Positions 46,044 to 55,001 of a stretch of 64,000 bases of DNA are shown here, one piece after another. Below the pieces are notes generated by a model. The model searched no databases, had not been told where the DNA came from, and saw only the letters and a program-made list of their open reading frames with translations. The number at the start of each line of letters is the position of its first letter. Within the stretch, counting starts at the first letter, position 1. The stretch is from positions 19,665 to 83,664 of the forward strand of contig NZ_VISS01000016.1 in the NCBI RefSeq assembly GCF_007827555.1. Direction: 5' to 3'. Origin of the DNA: Aeribacillus composti. GTDB lineage: Bacteria > Bacillota > Bacilli > Bacillales > Aeribacillaceae. A program made the translations under genes and the position numbers.

Positions 46044-46766
46044 ATGAGTAAAAAAATATTAGTAGTGGATGATGAACAATCGATTGTCACTCTTCTTCAG
46101 TATAATCTTGAACAAGCAGGCTATGAAGTCATTACTGCTCAGGATGGAAGCGAAGGATTTGAAAAAGCAATTACAGATGCACCGGATTTAATTGTGCTTG
46201 ATTTAATGCTCCCGAGTATAGATGGTATGGAAATTTGTAAACAGCTTAGACAGCGCAAAGTGATGACGCCCATTTTAATGCTTACGGCAAAAGATGATGA
46301 ATTTGATAAGGTGCTTGGGCTTGAGTTAGGTGCGGACGATTACATGACAAAACCGTTCAGTCCAAGAGAAATTATCGCTCGGGTAAAAGCAATCCTGCGG
46401 CGTGTCAGATCAGAAGATGCTCACATGCATGTAAAAAAAGAAGCGGAAGAAAACAACATTATTATCGGTGATTTAAAAATTATGCCTGAACGATATGAAG
46501 CTTATTTTGAACAAGAAAGACTTGACTTTACACCGAAAGAGTTTGAACTGCTTCTTTATCTTGCGAAACATAAAGGCCGAGTTTTGACAAGGGATCAGTT
46601 ATTAAGCGCTGTTTGGAATTATGATTTTGCCGGTGATACAAGAATTGTGGATGTTCATATCAGCCATCTAAGAGAAAAAATTGAACGGAATACGAAAAAG
46701 CCTGAATATATTAAAACGATCAGAGGTCTAGGCTACAAACTGGAGGATCCAAAGCTAAATGAGTAA
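46044..46766 (+). CDS. phoP: Response regulator PhoP (phosphate starvation)
   Basis: An OmpR-family regulator of the Pho response. Its 240 residues match B. subtilis PhoP. The receiver domain has the acidic pair DD (9-10), the phospho-acceptor Asp53 (VLDLMLP), Thr in LTAKDD and Lys in MTKPFSP. The winged-helix output domain ends the protein (DTRIVDVHISHLREKIE). ATG 46044 has TTGGAGG upstream; longer in-frame readings are rejected. It overlaps phoR by 8 nt. Confidence 0.95.
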   Translation: MSKKILVVDDEQSIVTLLQYNLEQAGYEVITAQDGSEGFEKAITDAPDLIVLDLMLPSIDGMEICKQLRQRKVMTPILMLTAKDDEFDKVLGLELGADDYMTKPFSPREIIARVKAILRRVRSEDAHMHVKKEAEENNIIIGDLKIMPERYEAYFEQERLDFTPKEFELLLYLAKHKGRVLTRDQLLSAVWNYDFAGDTRIVDVHISHLREKIERNTKKPEYIKTIRGLGYKLEDPKLNE

Positions 46767-48519
46767 GTTCCGTTCAAAACTGCTTCTTGCGTTTACAGCA
46801 TTAATTATTACTGTTCTGCTTGGTTTTGGATTTATTTTAGGACAATTATTTCAATCGTTTTACTTCATCAATTATGAGAAGCAATTTAAAAAAGAAGCCG
46901 AGTTGATCAAGCTGGTCATTGAGAATGAAAAGATCGGTTCTACCGAAATGAAGCATAAAATGGAGGAAATGAGCGAAAAGTTAAACTCACTCCTTCTTTT
47001 TATGGATATGGACGGAAACATCGTTTTTAAAACAGGTCCTAGCTTTCATCAAAGCGACGAAAGGTTATCAGAACTGATCTTGACCAACCACCGAAATGCA
47101 AAGGAAGGATTTCGCCTAGATCTCGATCAAGCTGATTTGTTATTTTACGGTATTCCCATCTTTCAACAAGATGAACGAAAGGGATTTTTAGTTTTCGGGA
47201 CTTCCATCAAATATTTCGAAGCGATGAATAAAGAAATTTGGTTTTTCATTATAGGGAGTCTTATTGCGGCATTAACGATCATTTTAATTTTTGGCACCCG
47301 CATTATGAAGCAGTATACGAAACCGATCGAATCGGCGACAGAAGTGGCGATGGAGCTTGCAAAAGGAAATTACAAAGCGAGAACATATGAAAATTCATCA
47401 GGCGACGAAACGAGTATGTTAAGCAAATCCATCAACATTTTGGCACGCAACCTTCAAGACATGACAAGAACCCAGGAATTGCACCAGGAAAGGCTGCAAA
47501 CATTGATTGAAAACATGGGAAGCGGTCTTCTTTTCATCGATGAACGTGGCTATATTAGCCTGATGAATAAAGCCTTTAAAGAAATTTTTCAAATTAATCA
47601 AGAGGATTATTTATATAAATCTTACCAAGAAGCGATCGCATATAAAGAAATTATTCAAATGGTCGAAGAAATTTTTTTGACGGAATCAAATATAAGAAAG
47701 CATATTATGCTTCCTGTTAACATCGAAAGAAAGCATTTTGAAGTTTACGGTGCTCCGATCATTGGAAAAAGTGAAGTATGGAAAGGCGTCGTTCTTGTTT
47801 TTCACGATATTACCGAATTGAAAAAGCTTGAACAAATACGAAAAGATTTTGTAGCAAATGTATCTCATGAATTAAAAACACCGATCACCTCCATCAAAGG
47901 GTTTTCTGAAACATTGCTGGATGGCGCCATGAAAGATGAACAAACATTGCATTTTTTTTTATCCATCATTTTAAAAGAAAGCGAACGAATGCAATCTTTA
48001 ATTCAAGATTTATTAGATTTATCAAAAATCGAGCAGCAGGGCTTTCAGCTGGAGCTTAGAAAATGCAATGTAAACGAGTTTTTAAAAGAAATTCATCATT
48101 TGCTAGATAGAAAAGCGAAAGAAAAAAATATTGATTTTATATTGGATGTTCCAGACGAGCCTGTTTTTATTGAAGGCGATCCTCATCGGCTGAAGCAAAT
48201 TTTTATAAACTTAGCCAGCAACGGAATTATGTATACGCCAGCTGGCGGAAAAGTGACCCTTTCTGTTAAGGCTGGACATGATGAAGTAGCCATTTCTGTT
48301 CAAGACACCGGAATTGGAATTAGAGAAGAGGAAATTCCTAGAATTTTTGAGCGTTTTTATAGAGTTGATAAAGCTAGAAGCAGAAACTCAGGTGGAACTG
48401 GTTTAGGGCTTGCGATCGTAAAACATTTAGTAGAAGCCCACCAAGCAAATTTGACAGTCAAAAGCACCGTTGGTGTTGGAACGACTTTTACTGTGACTTT
48501 TCAAAGATACAATGAATAG
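46759..48519 (+). CDS. phoR: Sensor histidine kinase PhoR
   Basis: A 586-residue partner of PhoP. Two membrane segments (about 8-30 and 161-180) flank an extracytoplasmic sensor domain. A HAMP segment (about 182-235), PAS domain (about 245-355), HisKA with the phospho-accepting His at about 369 (VSHELKTPITS) and HATPase with NGIMYTPAGG, DTGIGIREEEIPRIFERFYR and GGTGLGLAI follow. ATG 46759 overlaps the end of phoP. The five PHO-like hexamers start 2 bp after its stop. Confidence 0.95.
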   Translation: MSKFRSKLLLAFTALIITVLLGFGFILGQLFQSFYFINYEKQFKKEAELIKLVIENEKIGSTEMKHKMEEMSEKLNSLLLFMDMDGNIVFKTGPSFHQSDERLSELILTNHRNAKEGFRLDLDQADLLFYGIPIFQQDERKGFLVFGTSIKYFEAMNKEIWFFIIGSLIAALTIILIFGTRIMKQYTKPIESATEVAMELAKGNYKARTYENSSGDETSMLSKSINILARNLQDMTRTQELHQERLQTLIENMGSGLLFIDERGYISLMNKAFKEIFQINQEDYLYKSYQEAIAYKEIIQMVEEIFLTESNIRKHIMLPVNIERKHFEVYGAPIIGKSEVWKGVVLVFHDITELKKLEQIRKDFVANVSHELKTPITSIKGFSETLLDGAMKDEQTLHFFLSIILKESERMQSLIQDLLDLSKIEQQGFQLELRKCNVNEFLKEIHHLLDRKAKEKNIDFILDVPDEPVFIEGDPHRLKQIFINLASNGIMYTPAGGKVTLSVKAGHDEVAISVQDTGIGIREEEIPRIFERFYRVDKARSRNSGGTGLGLAIVKHLVEAHQANLTVKSTVGVGTTFTVTFQRYNE

Positions 48520-48520
48520 T

Positions 48521-48570
48521 TTAACATAAGATTTACATCCAATTTATGCTAAGTTAACATTTGATTGTTA
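48521..48570 (+). promoter_or_regulatory. Five PHO-box-like hexamers at exact 11-bp spacing
   Basis: TTAACA (48521), TTTACA (48532), TTTATG (48543), TTAACA (48554) and TTGTTA (48565) are each separated by 5 bp. PhoP~P binds tandem TT(A/T/C)ACA-like repeats with about 5-bp spacers. An extended -10 (TGT-TAAAAT, 48566-48574) overlaps the last hexamer. Confidence 0.6.
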
Positions 48571-48613
48571 AAATGGCATTCGAAAACCCCTTCATCCAAG
48601 GAGCCCATTTGCA

Positions 48614-48646
48614 GATGGAAACAATTACGTTTCCGTCTTTTTTTTA
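48614..48646 (+). terminator. Terminator between phoR and hflK
   Basis: GATGGAAAC-aattac-GTTTCCGTC (one G:T) followed by TTTTTTTT. It closes transcripts from phoPR and from any promoter at the PHO-like array. Confidence 0.85.
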
Positions 48647-48663
48647 TGGCTGCGTTTTTTAAA

Positions 48664-48690
48664 TGAAACAAAATCGTACTTTTTTCGTAT
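48664..48690 (+). promoter_or_regulatory. Sigma-W-type (ECF) promoter of hflKC
   Basis: TGAAAC (48664-48669), 16 bp, CGTAT (48686-48690) matches the B. subtilis sigma-W consensus TGAAAC-N16-CGTA. Transcription would begin near 48697, 27 nt before the hflK ATG. Confidence 0.7.
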
Positions 48691-48723
48691 GAAATAATAA
48701 ATAGAGAGAGATGGGGGGATATA

Positions 48724-49734
48724 ATGGTAAGCATAAGAAGATTATTAACAATTATTGGATTTATTTTTCTGATCAGCATTCTCGGTCTTGCTGCGATTAC
48801 TTCCTGGTATACTGTAGACGAGTCGGAACAAGCGGTTATTACTACATTTGGAAAAGTGGAAGAGGGTATAACTGAGCCTGGGCTTCATTTTAAATGGCCA
48901 TGGCCGATTCAATCGGTAAAAAAACTATCCAAAGAAACATTCAGTTTACAATTTGGATATAAAGAGAAAGATGGAAAAGTTGAATCTTTTCCAAAGGAAA
49001 CAAAAATGATTACAGGCGACGAAAACATTGTGTTAGCAGATATGGTCGTTCAATGGAAAATAACGAATCCGGCAAAATATTTGTTCAATGCAGAAAATCC
49101 AAAGGAAATTTTGCGGGATGCAACATCTGCTTCGTTAAGAAGCATTATTGGAAGCACAAAAATTGACAATGCTTTAACGAGCGGAAAAGTGGAAATTGAA
49201 GCTCAAGTGCAAGAATTATTAAGCTCGTTGATGAAAAAGTATGATATTGGCATTTCAATCATTGCGGTCAAATTGCAGGATGTTGATTTGCCGAACGAAG
49301 AAGTTCGAAAGGCGTTTACAAACGTTACGGATGCAAGAGAAATGATGAATACGAAAATAAACGAAGCCAATAAATATAGGAATAAACGAACAAAAGAGGC
49401 AGAAGGAGAGCGCGATGCAATCATCTCCAAAGCTGAAGGTGACAGAGCGTCCAGAATTGAACAAGCGAAAGGGGAAGTCGCACTATTTAATTCTTTATAC
49501 AATGAATACAAAAATTCAAAAGAAATCACAGAAAAACGTCTAATTTTAGAAACGATAGACAGCGTGCTGCCAAATGCGCAAATTTACATTATGAAGGATG
49601 ATGGAAATACAATGAAGTATTTTCCTGTTCAGCCTATGCAGCAAGTGCTGCCTAATGATCAGCAAAGTCAGCAAAAAGCTGATCAATCGAGCGAGAACAC
49701 GCAAAAAAGAGGTGAAAACAATGGACAAGAATGA
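48724..49734 (+). CDS. hflK: HflK-type SPFH/band-7 membrane protein
   Basis: HflK with HflC forms a membrane complex that modulates the FtsH protease in E. coli. This 336-residue protein has a short cytoplasmic start, one membrane segment (about 7-28) and an SPFH domain (about 33-215: VDESEQAVITTFGKV, EPGLHFKWPWP, DVDLPNEEVRKAF). A charged coiled coil (about 215-275) and a Gln-rich C-terminal tail follow. ATG 48724 follows ATGGGGGG. It overlaps hflC by 14 nt. B. subtilis does not have hflKC at this place. Confidence 0.9.
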   Translation: MVSIRRLLTIIGFIFLISILGLAAITSWYTVDESEQAVITTFGKVEEGITEPGLHFKWPWPIQSVKKLSKETFSLQFGYKEKDGKVESFPKETKMITGDENIVLADMVVQWKITNPAKYLFNAENPKEILRDATSASLRSIIGSTKIDNALTSGKVEIEAQVQELLSSLMKKYDIGISIIAVKLQDVDLPNEEVRKAFTNVTDAREMMNTKINEANKYRNKRTKEAEGERDAIISKAEGDRASRIEQAKGEVALFNSLYNEYKNSKEITEKRLILETIDSVLPNAQIYIMKDDGNTMKYFPVQPMQQVLPNDQQSQQKADQSSENTQKRGENNGQE

Positions 49735-50635
49735 AAAGAAAATTAATTTTGAATGGAAGAAATACATACGCCTAGGGTCTGTTATAGCCGGTTTATTTGC
49801 GTGTTTGCTATTTTTATTCAGCAACGTTTTTGTTGTGAAAGAAAATGAATATAAAGTCGTTCGCCAATTTGGCGAAGTTGTAAAAATTATAGAGAAGCCT
49901 GGCCTCCATTTAAAAATTCCTTTCATACAAACAGTTGAAAGTCTTCCAAAGCATCAATTAACGTATGATGTGGAGGAAGCGGAAATCAATACAAAGGATA
50001 AAAAACGAATATTAATTGACAACTATGCGGTTTGGAGAATCGAAGATCCGAAAGAGATGATCGCCAATGCAAGAACAGTTGTCAATGCAGAGGCAAAAAT
50101 GTCGGAATTTATCTTTTCCACTGTGAGATCGGAGCTTGGAAAACTGAATTATGATGAAATTATTAATGATGAAAAGTCTTCCCGCGGGAGCCTCAATGAC
50201 AAAATCACAAATATTGTTAATAACCTGCTTGAACAAAATCATTTCGGCATTAAGGTGGTTGATGTAAGAATTAAACGGACGGATTTGCCGGAAGCAAATG
50301 AAAAATCGGTATTTACTAGGATGATATCAGAGCGGGAATCAAAAGCCCAAGAATATTTATCGATGGGGGATGCAGAGAAAAATCGAATTGTTGCTGAAAC
50401 GGACAGACAAGTAAAAGAAATGCTGGCAAAAGCTGAAGCTCAAGCTGAAACCATCCGCGGTCGTGGAGAGGCGGAGGCGGCGAAGCTCTATAACCAGGCT
50501 TATTCAAAAGATCCTAAATTTTATGAATTATATAGAACACTTCAATCCTACAAGAAAACAATCGACGGTGAAACAGTCATCGTTCTCCCGTTCGATTCTC
50601 CATACGCCAAAATATTAATGGGAGAAACAGAATAA
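49721..50635 (+). CDS. hflC: HflC-type SPFH/band-7 membrane protein
   Basis: The partner of HflK, 304 residues. It has a charged cytoplasmic start, one membrane segment (about 18-40) and an SPFH domain (about 44-225: VKENEYKVVRQFGEV, KPGLHLKIPF, RTDLPEANEKSVF, RMISERESKAQEYLS). A coiled coil with EAEAAKLYNQAYSKDPKFYELYRTLQ-type HflC residues (text split around 255-280) precedes FDSPYAKIL. ATG 49721 follows AAGAGGTG inside hflK. ftsH itself is not in the window. Confidence 0.9.
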   Translation: MDKNEKKINFEWKKYIRLGSVIAGLFACLLFLFSNVFVVKENEYKVVRQFGEVVKIIEKPGLHLKIPFIQTVESLPKHQLTYDVEEAEINTKDKKRILIDNYAVWRIEDPKEMIANARTVVNAEAKMSEFIFSTVRSELGKLNYDEIINDEKSSRGSLNDKITNIVNNLLEQNHFGIKVVDVRIKRTDLPEANEKSVFTRMISERESKAQEYLSMGDAEKNRIVAETDRQVKEMLAKAEAQAETIRGRGEAEAAKLYNQAYSKDPKFYELYRTLQSYKKTIDGETVIVLPFDSPYAKILMGETE

Positions 50636-50642
50636 AATCGAT

Positions 50643-50702
50643 AAGCCATGTTTTTTCTTCTGCTGAAAGTAATGGTAGAATAGAAGGAAGGCATGGCTTT
50701 TT
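50643..50702 (+). terminator. Terminator of hflKC
   Basis: AAGCCATG (50643) pairs with CATGGCTT (50692), then TTTTT. The long interior may hold a polA promoter. Confidence 0.65.
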
Positions 50703-50724
50703 TAGTTGAAGGAGGCTAGTAGTA

Positions 50725-53355
50725 GTGACAAAGAAGCTAGTTTTAATTGATGGAAACAGTATTGCTTACAGAGCGTTTTTCGCTTTGCCGCTTTTAAATA
50801 ATGATAAGGGGATTTATACGAATGCAATTTACGGCTTTACAAATATGCTGTTAAAAATACTGGAGGAAGAAAAACCGACACATATCCTTGTTGCATTTGA
50901 TGCAGGGAAAACAACGTTCCGGCATAAAACTTTTAAAGAATATAAAGGAACTCGGCAAAAAACCCCGCCTGAATTGTCGGAGCAGCTACCATTTATACGG
51001 GATTTGCTTGATGCCTACAAAATTACAACATATGAACTCGAAAATTATGAGGCTGATGATATTATTGGAACAGTTGCGAGACAAGCTGAGAAGCAAGATT
51101 TTGAAGTGAAAATTATTTCCGGAGATAAGGATTTAACACAGCTGGCAACTGAAAAAACGACCGTTTCCATCACGAAAAAAGGAATTACGGATGTTGAACC
51201 GCACACGCCTGAATCGATTCAAGAGAAGTATGGGCTAAGCCCGGCACAAATTATTGATTTGAAAGGATTGATGGGCGATCAATCAGATAATATCCCAGGT
51301 GTGCCCGGCGTTGGAGAGAAAACCGCGATTAAATTGCTGAAACAGTTTGAGACAGTCGAAAATATTTTAAATTCGATTGAAGAAGTAAATGGAAAAAAAT
51401 TAAAGGAAAACTTACAAAACTATAAAGAGCAAGCATTAATGAGCAAACAGCTTGCGACAATTCATTGTGAAGCTCCTGTCGAAATAAAAATTCAAGACCT
51501 TGAGTATAAAGGCTATGACAAAGAAAAAGTAGTGAAAATTTTTAAGGATCTAGGCTTCCAATCGCTCCTAGACAAAATGGGAGAGCATGAGAATGAAGAA
51601 GCGGATGAAATGCCGACGATTAAGTTCGAAAAAGTTGAAAAGCTGTCAGACAAGGTTTTATCAGAGAAGGCAGCTCTTTTAGTGGAAATCATTGATGAAA
51701 ATTATCATACTGGAGAAATCATCGGGTTTTCTATCGCAAACGAAAATGGATGTTTTTATATTCCAGCCGAAATTGCGCTACATTCAAAAGAGTTCATAGA
51801 ATGGGTGAAGGATGAAACAAAGCGGAAAGTGGTGTATGATGCGAAAAAATCAATTGTGGCGCTGCGCTGGCGAAACATTGATTTAGCAGGTATTGAGTTT
51901 GATGTTCTCATTGCCTCATACATTTTAAACCCGTCTGAAACGATTGACGACATAGCCGAGCTTGCAAAGGCAAAAAATAAACATTTAGTTCAAAAGGATG
52001 AAGTGATTTACGGAAAAGGCGCTAAACGTCATATCCCTGATGAAGACATTTTAGGCGAACATCTTGCCAGAAAAGCGTTAGCCATTTATGAGCTGGAAGA
52101 ATTATTAATACAAGAATTAGAAGAAAATGAACAATTTCATTTATTCAGCGAATTGGAGCTTCCGCTGTCAGCCATTTTATCTGACATGGAAACAACAGGA
52201 GTAAAGATAGACGTCAACCGTCTGAAAGAAATGGGAAAAGAGCTTGATGAACAGCTGAAGCAATTAGAAAAGGATATTCATCGTCTAGCTGGAGTGTCAT
52301 TTAACATTAATTCTCCGAAGCAGCTTGGGCCGATTTTATTTGAAAAGCTCAATCTACCGGTTTTGAAAAAGACCAAAACGGGGTATTCGACCTCTGCGGA
52401 CGTTTTAGAAAAATTGAGAGGACAGCACGAAATTGTGGAGAAAATTTTGCATTACCGGCAGCTCGGAAAGCTTCAATCGACGTATATTGAAGGGCTGCTG
52501 AAGGTTGTCCATCGTGATACGCATAAAATCCACACCCGATTTAATCAAGCATTAACGCAAACCGGAAGATTAAGCTCCACAGACCCGAATTTGCAAAACA
52601 TTCCGATTCGCCTTGAGGAAGGCCGCAAAATTCGTCAAGCATTTATCCCTTCTGAAAAAGATTGGGTCATTTTTGCAGCGGACTATTCCCAGATTGAACT
52701 GCGAGTGCTTGCGCATATATCTGGAGATGAAAAATTGATTGAAGCGTTTAAACAAGATCTTGATATTCATACAAAAACGGCGATCGATGTGTTCCATGTC
52801 GAAGAAGATAAAGTGACCTCCAACATGAGAAGACAGGCAAAAGCAGTTAATTTCGGGATTGTTTACGGAATCAGCGATTACGGATTGTCGCAAAACTTAG
52901 GAATTACCCGAAAAGAAGCTGGTGAATTTATTAAAAAATATTTTGAAATTTATAAAGGTGTTAAAGAATATATGGATGGCATAATCCAAGAGGCGAAGCA
53001 AAAAGGCTATGTAACGACACTAATGCAGCGTCGGAGATATATTCCGGAAATTACGAGCAGAAATTTCAATATCAGAAGTTTTGCCGAGCGAACAGCCATG
53101 AATACTCCGATTCAAGGAAGTGCAGCGGATATTATCAAAAAAGCGATGATCGATATGGCGCAAGAAATTGAAAAACGAAATTTGCAAACGAGGCTGCTGC
53201 TTCAAGTTCATGACGAATTGGTGTTTGAAGCGCCAAAGGATGAAATTGAAATTTTAGAAAAGCTTGTTCCGGAAGTAATGGAAAATGCCATTCAGCTAAA
53301 AGTGCCGTTAAAGGTTGATTATTCTTACGGTTCTACGTGGTATGAAGCGAAATAA
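50725..53355 (+). CDS. polA: DNA polymerase I
   Basis: Repair and gap-filling polymerase. The 876-residue protein starts at GTG 50725 with GGAGG 9 nt upstream. The N-terminal 5' nuclease domain (about 1-290) has IDGNSIAYRAFFALP and GLMGDQSDNIPGVPGVGEKTA. The middle 3'-5' exonuclease-like domain has VEIIDENYH in place of the DxE motif, so proofreading is probably absent, as in other Bacillus enzymes. The polymerase domain has motif A DYSQIELR (about 653), motif B RRQAKAVNFGIVYG and motif C VHDEL (about 828). The next gene, mutM, is also a repair gene. Confidence 0.98.
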   Translation: MTKKLVLIDGNSIAYRAFFALPLLNNDKGIYTNAIYGFTNMLLKILEEEKPTHILVAFDAGKTTFRHKTFKEYKGTRQKTPPELSEQLPFIRDLLDAYKITTYELENYEADDIIGTVARQAEKQDFEVKIISGDKDLTQLATEKTTVSITKKGITDVEPHTPESIQEKYGLSPAQIIDLKGLMGDQSDNIPGVPGVGEKTAIKLLKQFETVENILNSIEEVNGKKLKENLQNYKEQALMSKQLATIHCEAPVEIKIQDLEYKGYDKEKVVKIFKDLGFQSLLDKMGEHENEEADEMPTIKFEKVEKLSDKVLSEKAALLVEIIDENYHTGEIIGFSIANENGCFYIPAEIALHSKEFIEWVKDETKRKVVYDAKKSIVALRWRNIDLAGIEFDVLIASYILNPSETIDDIAELAKAKNKHLVQKDEVIYGKGAKRHIPDEDILGEHLARKALAIYELEELLIQELEENEQFHLFSELELPLSAILSDMETTGVKIDVNRLKEMGKELDEQLKQLEKDIHRLAGVSFNINSPKQLGPILFEKLNLPVLKKTKTGYSTSADVLEKLRGQHEIVEKILHYRQLGKLQSTYIEGLLKVVHRDTHKIHTRFNQALTQTGRLSSTDPNLQNIPIRLEEGRKIRQAFIPSEKDWVIFAADYSQIELRVLAHISGDEKLIEAFKQDLDIHTKTAIDVFHVEEDKVTSNMRRQAKAVNFGIVYGISDYGLSQNLGITRKEAGEFIKKYFEIYKGVKEYMDGIIQEAKQKGYVTTLMQRRRYIPEITSRNFNIRSFAERTAMNTPIQGSAADIIKKAMIDMAQEIEKRNLQTRLLLQVHDELVFEAPKDEIEILEKLVPEVMENAIQLKVPLKVDYSYGSTWYEAK

Positions 53356-53359
53356 TTTG

Positions 53360-53394
53360 AAAAAGGCGGAAAGGGAAGCTCCCCCGCCTTTTTC
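53360..53394 (+). terminator. Terminator-like hairpin between polA and mutM
   Basis: AAAAAGGCGG / CCGCCTTTTT with a 14-base interior. It probably stops part of the polA transcripts. Confidence 0.7.
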
Positions 53395-53418
53395 GAGTGG
53401 AGATAAGGGGTGAACATA

Positions 53419-54243
53419 ATGCCTGAGCTTCCTGAAGTAGAAACGATTCGAAAAACATTAAGGGAGCTTGTCATAGGAAAAGTCATCGATGAAGTTATCG
53501 TATCATGGCCGAAAATCATCAAACGTCCCGAAGACGCAGAGCAGTTTTGCCGCGTTTTGAAAGGGGAAACAATCAATGAAATCGGAAGAAGAGGGAAATT
53601 TTTGAAATTTTATTTAGATCGATATGTTCTTGTATCACATTTACGAATGGAAGGAAGATATGGACTGTATCCAAAAATAAAGCCCATTGAACCTCACACA
53701 CATGTCATTTTTCGCTTTCAAGATGAAACGGAATTAAGATATCGGGATGTTCGCAAATTTGGCACTATGCATCTGTATCAAAAGGGCGAGGAGGAGAAGC
53801 ATCCTCCTTTGTCCCAGTTAGGGATGGAGCCTTTTTCGGAACAATTTACTGCTGAAAGACTTATGAGCAAGCTTCAGTCTACCTCTAGAAACATCAAGAC
53901 GGTTTTGCTTGACCAAAAAATAGTGGCGGGATTAGGAAACATTTACGTTGATGAAGTATTGTTTCGATCAGGCATTCATCCGGAGCGGCTGGCAAAAGAT
54001 TTGACAGCGGAAAAAGTGAAAATATTGCATCGGGAAATTATTCAAACGCTGAAGGAAGCAGTTGAAAAAGGAGGAAGTACTGTCCGATCCTACGTCAATT
54101 CACAAGGGCAAATCGGGATGTTTCAACTGGACTTATTTGTCTATGCAAGAGAAAAAGAACAATGTAAAATTTGCGGAAGCCCTATCCAAAAAATAAAAAT
54201 TGGGGGAAGAGGCACACATTTTTGTTCATCTTGCCAAGTGTAG
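53419..54243 (+). CDS. mutM: Formamidopyrimidine-DNA glycosylase
   Basis: Removes 8-oxoguanine and cleaves the abasic site. The 274-residue protein begins MPELPEVE, with the catalytic proline (Pro2) and Glu3. It has the conserved Lys in RRGKFLKF, the H2TH region LDQKIVAGLGNIYVDE and a C-terminal zinc finger CKIC...CSSC. ATG 53419 follows AAGGGGTGA; an ATG nine bases upstream is rejected because Pro must follow the initiator Met. Confidence 0.97.
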   Translation: MPELPEVETIRKTLRELVIGKVIDEVIVSWPKIIKRPEDAEQFCRVLKGETINEIGRRGKFLKFYLDRYVLVSHLRMEGRYGLYPKIKPIEPHTHVIFRFQDETELRYRDVRKFGTMHLYQKGEEEKHPPLSQLGMEPFSEQFTAERLMSKLQSTSRNIKTVLLDQKIVAGLGNIYVDEVLFRSGIHPERLAKDLTAEKVKILHREIIQTLKEAVEKGGSTVRSYVNSQGQIGMFQLDLFVYAREKEQCKICGSPIQKIKIGGRGTHFCSSCQV

Positions 54244-54336
54244 AAAGATTTATGCCACCTTCTGAAGCGAACACATTTTAGGCGGTTTTCATATTACTAT
54301 GTTAGCAATAAAAGGAAAGAAGGGGCATTTGATAAA

Positions 54337-54981
54337 ATGACGGAAATCGGATCGGTTTTAATATTGGCGTTGGCAGTCAGTCTTGATAGTTTTTCTGTTG
54401 GCTTAGCGTTCGGTTTGCGTAAAGTAAAAATTCCAATTAAATCGATTATCACTATTTCATGCTGTTCGGCGATTGTGTTGCTCGCTGCGATGATGGCCGG
54501 ACAAATAGCTCAAAGTGTTCTTCCTCCCTATTTTACGGATAGGCTTGGCGGAGCTATTTTCATTTTGCTTGGCATGTTTGTGTTATATTCCTTTTTCCGC
54601 AACAATGAATCAGAGGATGAGAAAGATGAGGAAAAGAGTGAAAAAACGATTTTAAATATGGAATTAAAATCGTTAGGCATTGTCATTCATATATTGAAAA
54701 AGCCTGCTGCAGTTGATATGGATCGATCTGGCGAGATTACAGGCGTGGAAGCTTTGCTGCTTGGGATCGCTCTTTCGCTCGATTCATTCGGAGCAGGAAT
54801 CGGTGCGGCTTTAGCAGGGTATGAACCTTTTTTAACAGCTATTTTCGTCACTTGTATGAGCACGATGTTTGTTTATATTGGAATGAAATCCGGCCGATTT
54901 GCTTCATCCTATTCGTTTTTTGAAAAGTTTTCATTTATCCCGGGTTTATTATTAATAATGATCGGTGTTTGGGCCATGTAA
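54337..54981 (+). CDS. ytaF: Sporulation membrane protein YtaF (MntP-like)
   Basis: A 214-residue protein with about six membrane segments. It is built as two related halves, each starting with a copy of LALAVSLDSFSVGLA / LLGIALSLDSFGAGIG (about 10-24 and 138-153). A charged loop (about 88-115) separates them. The aspartates in the membrane repeats and the fold resemble MntP manganese exporters, but YtaF is linked to sporulation in annotation; transport is unproven. ATG 54337 has AAGGGG 11 nt upstream. Order mutM-ytaF-coaE matches B. subtilis. Confidence 0.88.
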   Translation: MTEIGSVLILALAVSLDSFSVGLAFGLRKVKIPIKSIITISCCSAIVLLAAMMAGQIAQSVLPPYFTDRLGGAIFILLGMFVLYSFFRNNESEDEKDEEKSEKTILNMELKSLGIVIHILKKPAAVDMDRSGEITGVEALLLGIALSLDSFGAGIGAALAGYEPFLTAIFVTCMSTMFVYIGMKSGRFASSYSFFEKFSFIPGLLLIMIGVWAM

Positions 54982-55001
54982 GGATAAAGGAGAATGATGA
55001 T

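Noticed and set aside
50725..53355. Loss of polA proofreading residues as an unusual defect
   Set aside because: Missing 3'-5' exonuclease acidic residues are normal for Bacillus DNA polymerase I.
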